A stretch of 64,000 nucleotides of DNA from the NCBI GenBank assembly GCA_022652545.1, contig JALCRM010000001.1:466425-530424 (forward strand), given 5' to 3'. Positions 52,727 to 61,081 of this stretch are shown in pieces (within the stretch, counting starts at the first letter, position 1; the number at the start of each line of letters is the position of its first letter). A program made the translations under genes and the position numbers. A model generated the notes under the pieces. It saw only the letters and a list, made by a program, of their open reading frames with translations. It made no database searches and was not told the origin of the DNA. This DNA comes from Lachnospiraceae bacterium. GTDB taxonomy: Bacteria > Bacillota > Clostridia > Lachnospirales > Lachnospiraceae.

Positions 52727-54052
52727 ATGAAAAGAGCATTATCAGTACTATTAATTGGTATGACTGCGGTATCTATGCTTGGAGGCTGCGGTTCGACAAA
52801 AAACGCAGCAAGCTCATCATCTTCCGTTGATGAGACGACAGCTGCAGCCGGAAGCAGTACGAAGGCAAATGCTGACTATAAAGGGACACTCGAAGTATGG
52901 GGGTGGACGACAGATCCGGAATATCAGGTTACAGCTTTTGAAAAAGCCTATCCGAATGTAAAGGTAAATTACACACAGATTGGAACAGATTATGACACGA
53001 AGATCCAGACAGTTATAGAAAACGGTACTAAGGGACCTGATGTTTTCTATTCTGATGTTAAGAACGTCAAGTATTATATCGACGCCGATGCATGGGAGAA
53101 CCTTTCTGCAGCGCCATATAATGCGGATACAAGCGACGAGGTGCCGTATTGCAAAGAAGTGGCTTCGGATGCCGATGGCAATGTCCGTGCGCTCACATAT
53201 CAGGCAACTCCAGGAGGTTTCTGGTATAAGAGGGACCTTGCCAAGAAGTATCTCGGTACGGATGATCCGGCGGAAGTTTCAAAAATGCTTTCCACGATGG
53301 ATGGACTGATGGATGCTGCTGAAAAGATCAAAACGGGATCGGGGGACAAGACCCACATGTTTGCCGGAACGAATGATCTCTGGACATTTGCAAACTATGG
53401 CTACAGAACCAGTCCCTGGGTAACAGATGGCAACTTTACTATGGACCCATATATTTCGGACTTCTTTGACCTGGCGAAGAAGGTCAGGGACAATGACTAT
53501 GATGCAAAGCTTACATGGTGGAGTGACGAGTGGATCGCTTCGACGTCGAATGATTCCGTATTCGGATACTGCCTGCCTACATGGGGGCTGGAATATGTGA
53601 TCCAGACAGGAGCACCAAATTCAAAAGGTAACTGGGGACTGGCATCAATGCCGAAATCCTATTTTAACGGTGGATCGTTTTTGGGCATTTATAAAGGAAG
53701 TAAAAATAAGGATCTTGCATGGTTGTATGTGAATTTTGTCGGGACGAACAAGGACTTCCTGACGCAGTTCGTAAAAGATAAATCCGACTATACAAGTTCG
53801 GTATCCGTAAACGAGGCGGTCAGCAAAGACTATACGAATGACTGGTGCGGCGGGCAGAATACGATGGAATACTTTAACAGCCAGCTTGAGAGCATTAACA
53901 CCAAAATCGTAACAAAATACGATGATACGATCGGTAATCTGCTGATGAACAATGTAAATCTGTATCTGGACGGCACTTTGACAAAGGACGCTGCCATTGC
54001 CCAGTTCAAAGATGATGTTTCCACAAACTGCAGAGATGTAAAGGTAAACTAG
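52727..54052 (+). CDS. sugar ABC transporter substrate-binding lipoprotein
   Basis: The 441-residue family-1 solute-binding protein of a CUT1-type importer. Lipoprotein signal MKRALSVLLIGMTAVSMLGG with Cys in GGCGS, a Ser-rich linker, then the binding fold (GTLEVWGWTTDPEYQVTAFE, KGPDVFYSDVKNVKYYIDAD, SKMLSTMDGLMDAAEKI). The ATPase is not in this operon; CUT1 systems often share an MsmX-like ATPase encoded elsewhere. ATG 52727 is preferred; ATG 52715 lies inside the leader hairpin. Followed by a strong hairpin before the permeases. Confidence 0.92.
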   Translation: MKRALSVLLIGMTAVSMLGGCGSTKNAASSSSSVDETTAAAGSSTKANADYKGTLEVWGWTTDPEYQVTAFEKAYPNVKVNYTQIGTDYDTKIQTVIENGTKGPDVFYSDVKNVKYYIDADAWENLSAAPYNADTSDEVPYCKEVASDADGNVRALTYQATPGGFWYKRDLAKKYLGTDDPAEVSKMLSTMDGLMDAAEKIKTGSGDKTHMFAGTNDLWTFANYGYRTSPWVTDGNFTMDPYISDFFDLAKKVRDNDYDAKLTWWSDEWIASTSNDSVFGYCLPTWGLEYVIQTGAPNSKGNWGLASMPKSYFNGGSFLGIYKGSKNKDLAWLYVNFVGTNKDFLTQFVKDKSDYTSSVSVNEAVSKDYTNDWCGGQNTMEYFNSQLESINTKIVTKYDDTIGNLLMNNVNLYLDGTLTKDAAIAQFKDDVSTNCRDVKVN

Positions 54053-54059
54053 TGCAGAC

Positions 54060-54106
54060 AATACAGACTGTCTGATGTGGTAAACAGATCAGACAGTCTG
54101 TATTTT
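54060..54106 (+). terminator. intercistronic hairpin between binding protein and permeases
   Basis: A perfect 17-bp stem (54060-54076 with 54088-54104) with an 11-nt loop, ending in TTTT. It probably terminates or protects most transcripts so that binding protein is made in excess of permease. Confidence 0.85.
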
Positions 54107-54121
54107 ACCGGAGAGGAAAAT

Positions 54122-55006
54122 ATGAAGAAAAAGCGTGCAAAGTGGGGTCTGTTGTTTTGCCTGCCCTTTGTGATTGTATTTCTGGTTTTCCAGCTGTACC
54201 CGATCATCTACAGTTTCTATCTGAGCCTTACTTATCAGGAGAGTAACAATACCTTCACATTCATCGGCTTTGGCAATTATACAGAGCTGGCACAGGATAA
54301 GGTCTTTTGGAAAAGTGTACTGAATACATGGAAGATATGGCTGATGTGTTTTATACCTCAGTTGATCGCTGCACTGATCCTGGCCGTTTTGCTGACACAA
54401 TATCATCTGAAGGCGGCAGGATTTTTCAGGGCGGTATTTTATTTGCCCAATCTTGTGACCGCGGCATCCATCGGTGCTTTGTTTCTGGCAATGTTTTCAT
54501 GGCAGACAGGAAGTGTAAACAATATTCTGCTGGCACTCGGCATCATTAAAGAAAAAGTCAACTGGATGTCGAGTCCGGCATTTGCCCAGGGAATCACTTC
54601 ATTTATTCAATGGTGGATGTGGTTCGGCTATTCCTCGATTATTCTGACAGCAGGGATCGCAGCCATTTCTCAGGATGTGATCGAATCGTCCATTGTAGAC
54701 GGAGCAAACAGCTGGCAGCGGCTGTTCAAGATCACATTGCCGCTTCTGCGTCCGACGATGGTGTATGTCCTGGTCACATCTCTGATCGGCGGAATGCAGA
54801 CCTTCGATATTCCTATGACACTGTCCAAAGGGTCTGCGGAGCCTAATAAATCCCTGATGACCATGGTCTTTTATCTTTATAACATGGCATTCAGAAATCA
54901 TGATTATCCATACGGCGCCACTATATCCTACGGTCTCTTTATCATCATCGTGGTCTTTTCACTTCTGTTCTTCAGGGTGATGTATGGAAGAAAGGATAAA
55001 GAATAA
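54122..55006 (+). CDS. sugar ABC transporter permease 1 (MalF-like)
   Basis: A 294-residue permease with six predicted helices (LLFCLPFVIVFLVFQLYPII first) and the EAA loop IESSIVDGANSWQRLFKITL that contacts the ATPase. Start 54122 has GAGAGGA 5 nt upstream. It overlaps the second permease gene by 1 nt (TAATG). The pair forms the channel for the sugar delivered by the upstream binding protein. Confidence 0.93.
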   Translation: MKKKRAKWGLLFCLPFVIVFLVFQLYPIIYSFYLSLTYQESNNTFTFIGFGNYTELAQDKVFWKSVLNTWKIWLMCFIPQLIAALILAVLLTQYHLKAAGFFRAVFYLPNLVTAASIGALFLAMFSWQTGSVNNILLALGIIKEKVNWMSSPAFAQGITSFIQWWMWFGYSSIILTAGIAAISQDVIESSIVDGANSWQRLFKITLPLLRPTMVYVLVTSLIGGMQTFDIPMTLSKGSAEPNKSLMTMVFYLYNMAFRNHDYPYGATISYGLFIIIVVFSLLFFRVMYGRKDKE

Positions 55007-55827
55007 TGAAAAAGAGAGTATCAATCATTCTTATTTACATACTTCTTATATTCCTTCTTCTGATATGTGTTTTTCCATTTTATATCATGATTATCAATGC
55101 GACCCATTCTACGCAGGAACTTTACACCGGTCTGCAGATCATTCCGGGAAGATACTTTTTTGAAAACATGGGACATCTTACTGACAGTGTGAATATCGCC
55201 AGGGGATTTGGAAACAGTTTTTATGTTTCCATACTGTCTACCGCACTTTCAATTTATTTCGGCGCAATGACGGCATTCGGCCTGTTTGAGTACAAATTCA
55301 AACTGAAGAAACTGATCTATACACTCCTTATGGTTTCCATGATGGTTCCGGGACAGCTCGGGATCATAGGTCTGTTCAGACTGTCCAGAAGCCTGAATAT
55401 ACTGGATACTTACTGGCCGCTGATTCTTCCGAGCGTCGCAAATTCATCTACCATATTTTTTGTTTACCAGTATCTTAACATCGCCATGGATGATGATCTG
55501 CTCGATGCGGCAAGGATCGACGGCAGCACGGAAGTGGAACTGTTTCATAAATTTGTTCTGCCGTTGTCAAAGCCGAGTCTGGCTACGATGGCGATCTTTA
55601 ATTTCGTAGCATACTGGAATAATTTCTTTACTCCGATGATCCTGCTTTTCAGTGAAGAAAAATTTACAGTTCCTCTGATAGTCAACAACCTGAACAATGG
55701 CATGCTGCAGGATCTCGGTGCTATGAGCGCTGCCATTGCGATCTCGATCCTGCCGATCATTATCCTGTATGCAGTTTTCTCCAAAGCAATTACCGAAGGT
55801 ATGATGGCAGGTGCAGTGAAAGGATGA
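55006..55827 (+). CDS. sugar ABC transporter permease 2 (MalG-like)
   Basis: A 273-residue permease of the MalG type: N-terminal helix ILIYILLIFLLLICVFPFYI, NATHSTQELYTG periplasmic loop, EAA loop LLDAARIDGSTEVELFHKFV and C-terminal SKAITEGMMAGAVKG. Partner of the preceding permease. The GH43 gene starts 1 nt after its stop, so transport and glycan cutting are coupled. Confidence 0.94.
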   Translation: MKKRVSIILIYILLIFLLLICVFPFYIMIINATHSTQELYTGLQIIPGRYFFENMGHLTDSVNIARGFGNSFYVSILSTALSIYFGAMTAFGLFEYKFKLKKLIYTLLMVSMMVPGQLGIIGLFRLSRSLNILDTYWPLILPSVANSSTIFFVYQYLNIAMDDDLLDAARIDGSTEVELFHKFVLPLSKPSLATMAIFNFVAYWNNFFTPMILLFSEEKFTVPLIVNNLNNGMLQDLGAMSAAIAISILPIIILYAVFSKAITEGMMAGAVKG

Positions 55828-55828
55828 C

Positions 55829-57097
55829 ATGAATCCTATTTTACCGATAGAATATTTTATTCCTGATGTCGAAGCCAGACAGTGGGGAGATGGGAAGATA
55901 TATTTATACGGATCATCGGATAAATGCGGAAATATGAATTACTGCAGCAATGTCTATCATGTGTTTTCTTCAGATGATCTGATTCACTGGAAGGCTTATC
56001 GAAATGTTTTTACAAGCGGTTCTGTCAATGATCCTGAAAGAAAGGCATTGCCGCTGTATGCACCGGACTGTGTAAAGATCAACGACACTTACTATCTGTT
56101 TTACTGCCAGGAAGGAGGATGTGAGGGAATAGCAGAATCGAAGGTTCCGCAGGGGCCTTTTACTGATCTTGGTCCGCTGCTCCCGGCTGATAAAACCGGG
56201 ATCGACCCTTCTGTTTTTGTGGATGACGATGGAAAAGTATATTATTTTTGGGGCCAGATCTCTCTGAACGGCGGAGAACTGGATCTTGAAAACAGAAGAC
56301 TGGTAGACAGCACCGTTACCAGAAACATTATAACGGATGTGAAAGACGGGTTTCATGAAGGGTCTTCCATCCGGAAAAGAAACGGGATCTACTATCTGGT
56401 CTATTCTGACATATCGCGCGGACGCCCTACCTGTATGGGATATGCCACCAGCCTGCATCCCCTGGGCCCCTATGTAAAAAGAGGAATCATCATAGACAAT
56501 ACCGGATGCGATCCGCAGAGTTGGAATGACCATGGATCCATTGCCGAAATAAACGGCAACTGGTATGTGTTTTATCACAGATCTACACAGAACAGCTTCT
56601 TCAGCCGGCATGTATGCATGGAACCGATCCATTTCAATCCGGACGGGACGATTGATGAGGTAGAGATGACTTCGCAGGGTGTTGAAGGCCCGCTGGATGC
56701 TTTTTCGGTAATTGATGCATACAGAGCCTGTCTGTTGTCAGGCAAGTGTTACGTTGACGCAGGCCTTGTGCAGGATGTCTGCGTGCAATATATCAACGGT
56801 ATGCGTGCCGGGGATACGATCACTTTCAAATACCTTGATTTCTCAGACGTACCAGAGGGGGTCTCAATCAGGGCAACGGTAAGCGACAAAACAGAATTTA
56901 AACTCTATATCGATGATTCGAAAGCGGAAGCGGCGGGTATTAAAGTAAGTAACAGTCCGGATTTTCAGGATTGTTACGGGAAGATGCGCTTTAAAGTTAC
57001 CGGAAAGCATAGTATTACCCTGAAAATGTTCGGAGGATCAGATACAGCAGGGAAGATCCTGGACCTGCACTTTACCAGACAGAACAGTGCCAATTGA
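55829..57097 (+). CDS. GH43 family glycosidase (xylosidase/arabinofuranosidase type)
   Basis: A 422-residue five-bladed propeller enzyme without signal peptide, so it acts on imported oligosaccharides. The three acidic residues are in FIPDVEARQW (base), KTGIDPSVFVDDDGKVYYFW (pKa modulator) and DGFHEGSSIRKRNGIYYLVY (acid Glu). The propeller ends near residue 290; a C-terminal beta-sandwich (residues 300-420, like CBM6) follows. Xylose or arabinose linkages are the likeliest targets, but the exact one cannot be told. Confidence 0.88.
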   Translation: MNPILPIEYFIPDVEARQWGDGKIYLYGSSDKCGNMNYCSNVYHVFSSDDLIHWKAYRNVFTSGSVNDPERKALPLYAPDCVKINDTYYLFYCQEGGCEGIAESKVPQGPFTDLGPLLPADKTGIDPSVFVDDDGKVYYFWGQISLNGGELDLENRRLVDSTVTRNIITDVKDGFHEGSSIRKRNGIYYLVYSDISRGRPTCMGYATSLHPLGPYVKRGIIIDNTGCDPQSWNDHGSIAEINGNWYVFYHRSTQNSFFSRHVCMEPIHFNPDGTIDEVEMTSQGVEGPLDAFSVIDAYRACLLSGKCYVDAGLVQDVCVQYINGMRAGDTITFKYLDFSDVPEGVSIRATVSDKTEFKLYIDDSKAEAAGIKVSNSPDFQDCYGKMRFKVTGKHSITLKMFGGSDTAGKILDLHFTRQNSAN

Positions 57098-57122
57098 TGC
57101 TTGAGTAAACGATAGAAGTATA

Positions 57123-57161
57123 AAAGGATCCGGCAATTGCATAGCGATTACCGGATCTTTT
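57123..57161. terminator. bidirectional terminator
   Basis: AAAGGATCCGG / CCGGATCTTTT, 11 bp with one G-T pair, between the GH43 gene and the convergent hydrolase gene. Confidence 0.85.
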
Positions 57162-58245
57162 GCAATCCATATACGGCAGCATCGTTCCAGTTGCGGCGGA
57201 TGACGACTTCGGCGGTCAGGTTCGTATTGTCGTAAACGATCGACCACTGCGTGTTGCTCTTGACTTTATTCGGATCCGGGTACTGCGCGGCCGCTTTAAG
57301 AGCATTCCACGCAGTATAGTTTGTATAGTTATCTCTTTGCTTTTTAAAAACATCCAGCACAGCCTCATATCGTTTCATGCCGTGACCGTACAAGCCGTTC
57401 TCCTGATTGGAATAGGCCTTCTCTTTATAGAGAATATAGAAATTAGTCACTGCCACAGTCGGGATGGCAACTAATTCCCGCGTCGGACTCTCGCAGTCGT
57501 ATTCGATCACCCGGCCGTCACCTGACGCGTCGGTGACATAGAAGTGATAATCGTGGCCGCCGGAAGCAAACATATCATAATTTTTGAGCAGCGCGACAGC
57601 TTCTTCCGTGGTTGCTGCCCGGTCGAGCACGAGTCTGATCGCTAGAGTGGTGGAAATGACGGGCTTACCGGTGTTTTGGAGCGTCGGCTCACTGTCCAGC
57701 GCCAAAACAGCGATCGACACACCTTTTTCGTTAATGCCGTCAAGGCAGATGAAGGGAGCGGTAAGGCTCGATAATTTGTTTTTGATGCTTTTGTTCGGAT
57801 CGTTTGCGGATATATTATCCAATGCGGCAAATGCGATCGACCTGTAGCCGTTTTTGGGTGTACAGCAGACCATCATAGAGGATGTGCTGTTTTTAAAATC
57901 ATAATTTCTTCCCATTCTGACGTTGCCGTCCGCATCTACCAGTGTAAATGCTGTACAGCCGTAAGGCGGAGTTTTAATGTGGACAGGCAAAAGAGGAAGA
58001 GTCTCTTTAATGATTGCATTGCTCATGGACTGGTTATCGTGAATGCCATAGTTGATTATATCGTCAAGATTGTAGTCATACCTGCAGTCCATACGGTAGA
58101 GGTTATATCCGCTGCCGTAATTGGTGAGTTTTTTGATGCTTCTGATCGTTTGAATACGCGTGAAATATATGCCGGTGAAAACGATGACAGCCAGCGCAAT
58201 GACTGCAAGAACTGAGAGTATAATACGCTTTATTATCTTTTTCAT
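57148..58245 (-). CDS. membrane-anchored linear amide C-N hydrolase
   Basis: A 365-residue Ntn-type hydrolase of the choloylglycine hydrolase/C45 acyltransferase group. After one N-terminal helix (IILSVLAVIALAVIVFTGIY) the nucleophile region is YGCTAFTLVDADGNVRMGRN, where Cys would be the catalytic residue, followed by YDFKNSTSSMMVCCTP and LDGINEKGVSIAVLALD. Unlike classical bile salt hydrolases the Cys is internal, not at the mature N-terminus, unless the protein is processed. The substrate is unknown (bile amide, penicillin-like or N-acyl amino acid). Start 58245 has GGAGGAAAG upstream. It is controlled by the box at 58,348. Confidence 0.82.
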   Translation of the reverse strand: MKKIIKRIILSVLAVIALAVIVFTGIYFTRIQTIRSIKKLTNYGSGYNLYRMDCRYDYNLDDIINYGIHDNQSMSNAIIKETLPLLPVHIKTPPYGCTAFTLVDADGNVRMGRNYDFKNSTSSMMVCCTPKNGYRSIAFAALDNISANDPNKSIKNKLSSLTAPFICLDGINEKGVSIAVLALDSEPTLQNTGKPVISTTLAIRLVLDRAATTEEAVALLKNYDMFASGGHDYHFYVTDASGDGRVIEYDCESPTRELVAIPTVAVTNFYILYKEKAYSNQENGLYGHGMKRYEAVLDVFKKQRDNYTNYTAWNALKAAAQYPDPNKVKSNTQWSIVYDNTNLTAEVVIRRNWNDAAVYGLQKIR

Positions 58246-58545
58246 GTCTTTCCTCCATGAAGAGAACCCGGGGGTATTAGCTTCTATTTCCAAAGAATAT
58301 TTCTAATAAGAAAACAGCCACATGACATTAATATAATGTCAACAGAACAACAAACTAACAACAAATTTTAAATTCCAGGTAGATTTTTCTTATTTGATGA
58401 ATTTTTCAGCTGAAATCTTAGAATTTTGATTTATTTGTTGTTAGTTTGTTGTTGGATAAAGCCTATGATCAATATTTATGAGGCTGACTGCAGTATATGA
58501 AACAGCAGGCTGGATGTTTTTTTCATAGGGAAGAGAGGGCGGAAG
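58246..58545. promoter_or_regulatory. divergent promoter region with two inverted 19-bp boxes
   Basis: The 300 nt hold two copies of ATTTGTTGTTAGTTTGTTG in inverted orientation (58348-58366 minus, 58433-58451 plus; the match extends to 21 bp). Each is followed after 12 nt by a -10-like hexamer: TATATT (minus, 58330-58335) towards the hydrolase gene, and TATGAT (58464-58469) towards the gene at 58,546. Also a palindrome TGACATTA-ATA-TAATGTCA (58323-58341). Confidence 0.7.
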
Positions 58546-59474
58546 ATGACATATATTCAAAAGAGCATATGCAATTTGACCGCCGCAATTCTGATAATGC
58601 TGGCACTCGTTTTTCTGCCGTCGGCCAATGCAAAAGCTGCTTCCGGAGAAGGATATCACGTCAGTCCTCAATTGTATTTTGCAATAGATGGTGATTCGGT
58701 CACATATGCCGTGGATGAGAACGACCCTTCCGCAGTATTGCAATGGCAGTTGTCAACGGACAGCCAGGCAATGCAGCCCGACTGTCTGTTTATGGACGGT
58801 CAGAATACGGCATCACGGAAGGAGCAGGACAGATGATAGATCCGGACCGCGGAGACAATCTGAAATTCAGGACCAATGTCCCGTCGATTGATATTCTTTT
58901 TATCAGTCACATAGGGGATGACAGCAGCGGGGCCTATTATCTGATTTCAGGGGAATGTTATTCGTTCGATTCAAAAAGCGGCATTCTGATGTTTACAGCA
59001 AAGGGAAAGGAAGAACTTAAGACATTTTCAGATGGACGATATTCTCTCTTTTTTATCGCAGAGAGGGACAAGAGCTTACATTTCAATGCGTTTAAAACAA
59101 CCTTTGTCATATCCCGCGGAAGAGCCACGGCACCTTCCGCATCCTCAGATGTTAAAACCTGCACACATCCGAACATGGGCTGGGACGTGGTGAGAGAAGC
59201 TACGGACACGGACGACGGAGAAATGAAGTGCCGCTGCCCGGACTGCGGTTATGTTTCGGAAGTCAGGCCGATTACGGTCTACTGGCAGTTCAATGCGGAT
59301 GCTGCAAAGGCGATCGCAAATGCGAAGAGCGGCGCCGAAGTATCCATTGATACGCCCCTTTTCGTCAGTTTCCACCATTCGGTGATCGAGCAGTTGCAGA
59401 AACAGCCGGATGTATCGGTGGCGCTTTCGTTTAGGTATCGGAGCAGAACAAGTGACAAAGTAAGGAATTTGTGA
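58546..59474 (+). pseudogene. frameshifted secreted-protein gene
   Basis: An N-terminal signal sequence (NLTAAILIMLALVFLPSANA) and about 50 further residues run in one frame to a stop at 58836. From roughly 58743 a second frame carries 230 residues of a plausible protein (YGITEGAGQMIDPDRGDNLK, VPSIDILFISHIGDDSSGAY) to 59474. The second frame has no ribosome site. A single-base indel between about 58735 and 58830 would join them. The C-terminal half has a small CxC...CPDC segment (MKCRCPDCGYVSEV). No domain is recognised. Confidence 0.65.
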
Positions 59475-59490
59475 AGAAGGGCAGATATAC

Positions 59491-59521
59491 AAGAGCCGGT
59501 GTCTGTGTGACACCGGCTCTT
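59491..59521. terminator. bidirectional terminator
   Basis: AAGAGCCGGTGTC / GACACCGGCTCTT, a perfect 13-bp stem with loop TGTGT, between the convergent genes at 58,546 and 59,536. Confidence 0.93.
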
Positions 59522-59535
59522 TGCGATATTACACA

Positions 59536-60333
59536 TTATGACCAGGGAACGAAAACATTGTTGAGGAAGAGTCCGTAAATACCTCTCGCAAGGAACTGGG
59601 CTTTTGACGCTGCGTCGATGCGAATGGCGAGCGGTCTGCCGAATGTATTCGGCACATTTACACCTACATAGACCTGCCCGAGATAGCCGACAGGCTGTGT
59701 GAAAATCTGGGGATATCCAATGCCGTAATTATCGACGACAATGTAGGTTCCCAGCGGAACTCCGCTCTGGTACAGTCTTCCGATGGTCCTTGTCGAATCA
59801 CATACGACAATCGCCTGCGTCAGATTGCTGCAGGTAACAAATTCAAAGCCGTAGGGGAAAAGTGCCTTCACGGAATCCAGATACGAAGGTGTTGTAGGCG
59901 TACTCGAAGGCGTTGAAGGAGTCGGAGCGGGTGTGGGTGCGGGTGCAGGGGTTGGGGCTGTATACGGATTTACGGTTACATTGAGCTGTGCCAGAAGACC
60001 GTAATCGCTGTCGTCGGGTTCATAGAACTCAAAGTAAATCATGCCCACAGGTTCATTCTGCCCGATGTTGATATATACCGTATAGTTTCCTACGCCTTCG
60101 GCCTGGATCTCAGCATAGGTACCGGTGCCGAGGCCATTGTCACGGACAGCCACCGGACAGTCGGCGCTCATGGTAATATAGCCTTCGGACCCCTGAACGA
60201 GAGTCAATTCATGAGCGGAAAGTGAAACGTGGTACTTTTCTCCGACATCTTCGTCATTGGCAAATACAGCCATTCCTGAGAACATTGACAGTATCAGACA
60301 CATAACCAAAAACATTGAAATCTTTTTTCTCAT
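59536..60333 (-). CDS. secreted protein with Pro/Thr linker
   Basis: A 265-residue exported protein: signal peptide MRKKISMFLVMCLILSMFSG to AVFA, a beta-rich domain (residues 25-125, YHVSLSAHELTLVQGSEGYI), a linker of APTP repeats (residues 135-160), and a C-terminal domain with aromatic and hydrophobic strands (FPYGFEFVTCSNLTQAIVVC, YVGVNVPNTFGRPLAIRID). Function unknown. Start 60333 has AAAGGAG 8 nt upstream; the frame runs 102 nt further up without a ribosome site. Confidence 0.8.
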   Translation of the reverse strand: MRKKISMFLVMCLILSMFSGMAVFANDEDVGEKYHVSLSAHELTLVQGSEGYITMSADCPVAVRDNGLGTGTYAEIQAEGVGNYTVYINIGQNEPVGMIYFEFYEPDDSDYGLLAQLNVTVNPYTAPTPAPAPTPAPTPSTPSSTPTTPSYLDSVKALFPYGFEFVTCSNLTQAIVVCDSTRTIGRLYQSGVPLGTYIVVDNYGIGYPQIFTQPVGYLGQVYVGVNVPNTFGRPLAIRIDAASKAQFLARGIYGLFLNNVFVPWS

Positions 60334-60387
60334 GCTCGGCTCCTTTCGTTTTTGTATATCAGAGAATGTATTTTTACAGATACAATT

Positions 60388-60417
60388 ATTGTAGCATGCG
60401 GACATTAGAAATGTGAA
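60388..60417 (-). promoter_or_regulatory. promoter of the secreted-protein gene
   Basis: On the minus strand TTCACA (60412-60417), 18 nt, TACAAT (60388-60393) preceded by TGC. Confidence 0.65.
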
Positions 60418-60484
60418 CAGACAGATATTGAACATAAATCAGGAAATCTGCAGTCTTATATGCTTTATATTGACTGATGTGCGG

Positions 60485-60521
60485 ATTTGTTGTTAGTTTG
60501 TTGCTCTCCATGGACTAAGAT
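60485..60521 (+). promoter_or_regulatory. third copy of the 19-bp box with TAAGAT
   Basis: ATTTGTTGTTAGTTTGTTG (60485-60503), 12 nt, TAAGAT (60516-60521), pointing in the plus direction into the 3' end of the minus-strand HTH gene. An RNA from here would be antisense to that gene. Confidence 0.55.
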
Positions 60522-60754
60522 AAATAGAAGTTTTCTATGGAAAGTGTCTTCGGAGGATCAGAGAGAAAGACTTTGACGCGGTGAATGATTCGTCGAATAG
60601 TGCGTTCACTCCACTGATATTTCAATGAGAGAGAAGTAATAGACACTCCTTTAGCGAAATCATCGCAAATTTTTATATCAGTTTCGGTCGCGCCTTCTAC
60701 TGAATATATATATTCAGTTTGCCGATCATGTAATGTTTCAACATCCAGTCTCAT
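60515..60754 (-). CDS. 79-residue helix-turn-helix protein
   Basis: A 79-residue protein whose second half reads FAKGVSITSLSLKYQWSERT followed by IRRIIHRVKVFL, the outline of a helix-turn-helix as in Mor-like activators or sigma region 4. No ribosome site precedes the ATG. A promoter TTGGCC (60789-60794 minus), 17 nt, TATACT (60766-60771 minus) would start the mRNA about 5 nt before the ATG, i.e. almost leaderless. It may regulate the neighbouring secreted-protein genes; this is inference from position. Confidence 0.6.
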   Translation of the reverse strand: MRLDVETLHDRQTEYIYSVEGATETDIKICDDFAKGVSITSLSLKYQWSERTIRRIIHRVKVFLSDPPKTLSIENFYLS

Positions 60755-61081
60755 AGAAATATTTTAGTATATATTGCGTTACAAAAACGGCCAAAATAGT
60801 AAGATGACGTCACGGGTGAACTAACGTTAAAGCTCACCTTTCGGAGGCTTTGGGAAGCTAAATACTATGGCAAGTAGTACGAGTTGTAGTTGGTATTCAT
60901 AGGTGAAGGTGAGGAATATTACTATATGACAAATAATTAAAAATGATTATTTATCATTACCATATTATCTTATAAATCAACCCCAAAAGGAGGGTACAGT
61001 GTTGAAGTAACCTCCTTTTCCGCTGCCTCTTTTACGATAGAAAAGAGCACTATTCAGTTGTTGAAATGTTTAAAAATTGAT
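60755..61081. other. gap with a structured element and a terminator
   Basis: Holds the HTH promoter; TGACGTCA (60805-60812); a possible multi-stem RNA with CTCACCTT (60833-60840) pairing with AAGGTGAG (60906-60913), enclosing GCTT/AAGC (60847-60858) and TACTA/TAGTA (60863-60879); and a bidirectional terminator AAAAGGAGG / CCTCCTTTT (60985-61019). No gene and no known riboswitch class was recognised. Confidence 0.5.

Noticed and set aside
60833..60913. Known riboswitch (c-di-GMP, glycine, SAM, TPP or ydaO type).
   Set aside because: The enclosing stem is convincing, but none of the conserved core sequences of these classes that I know is present.
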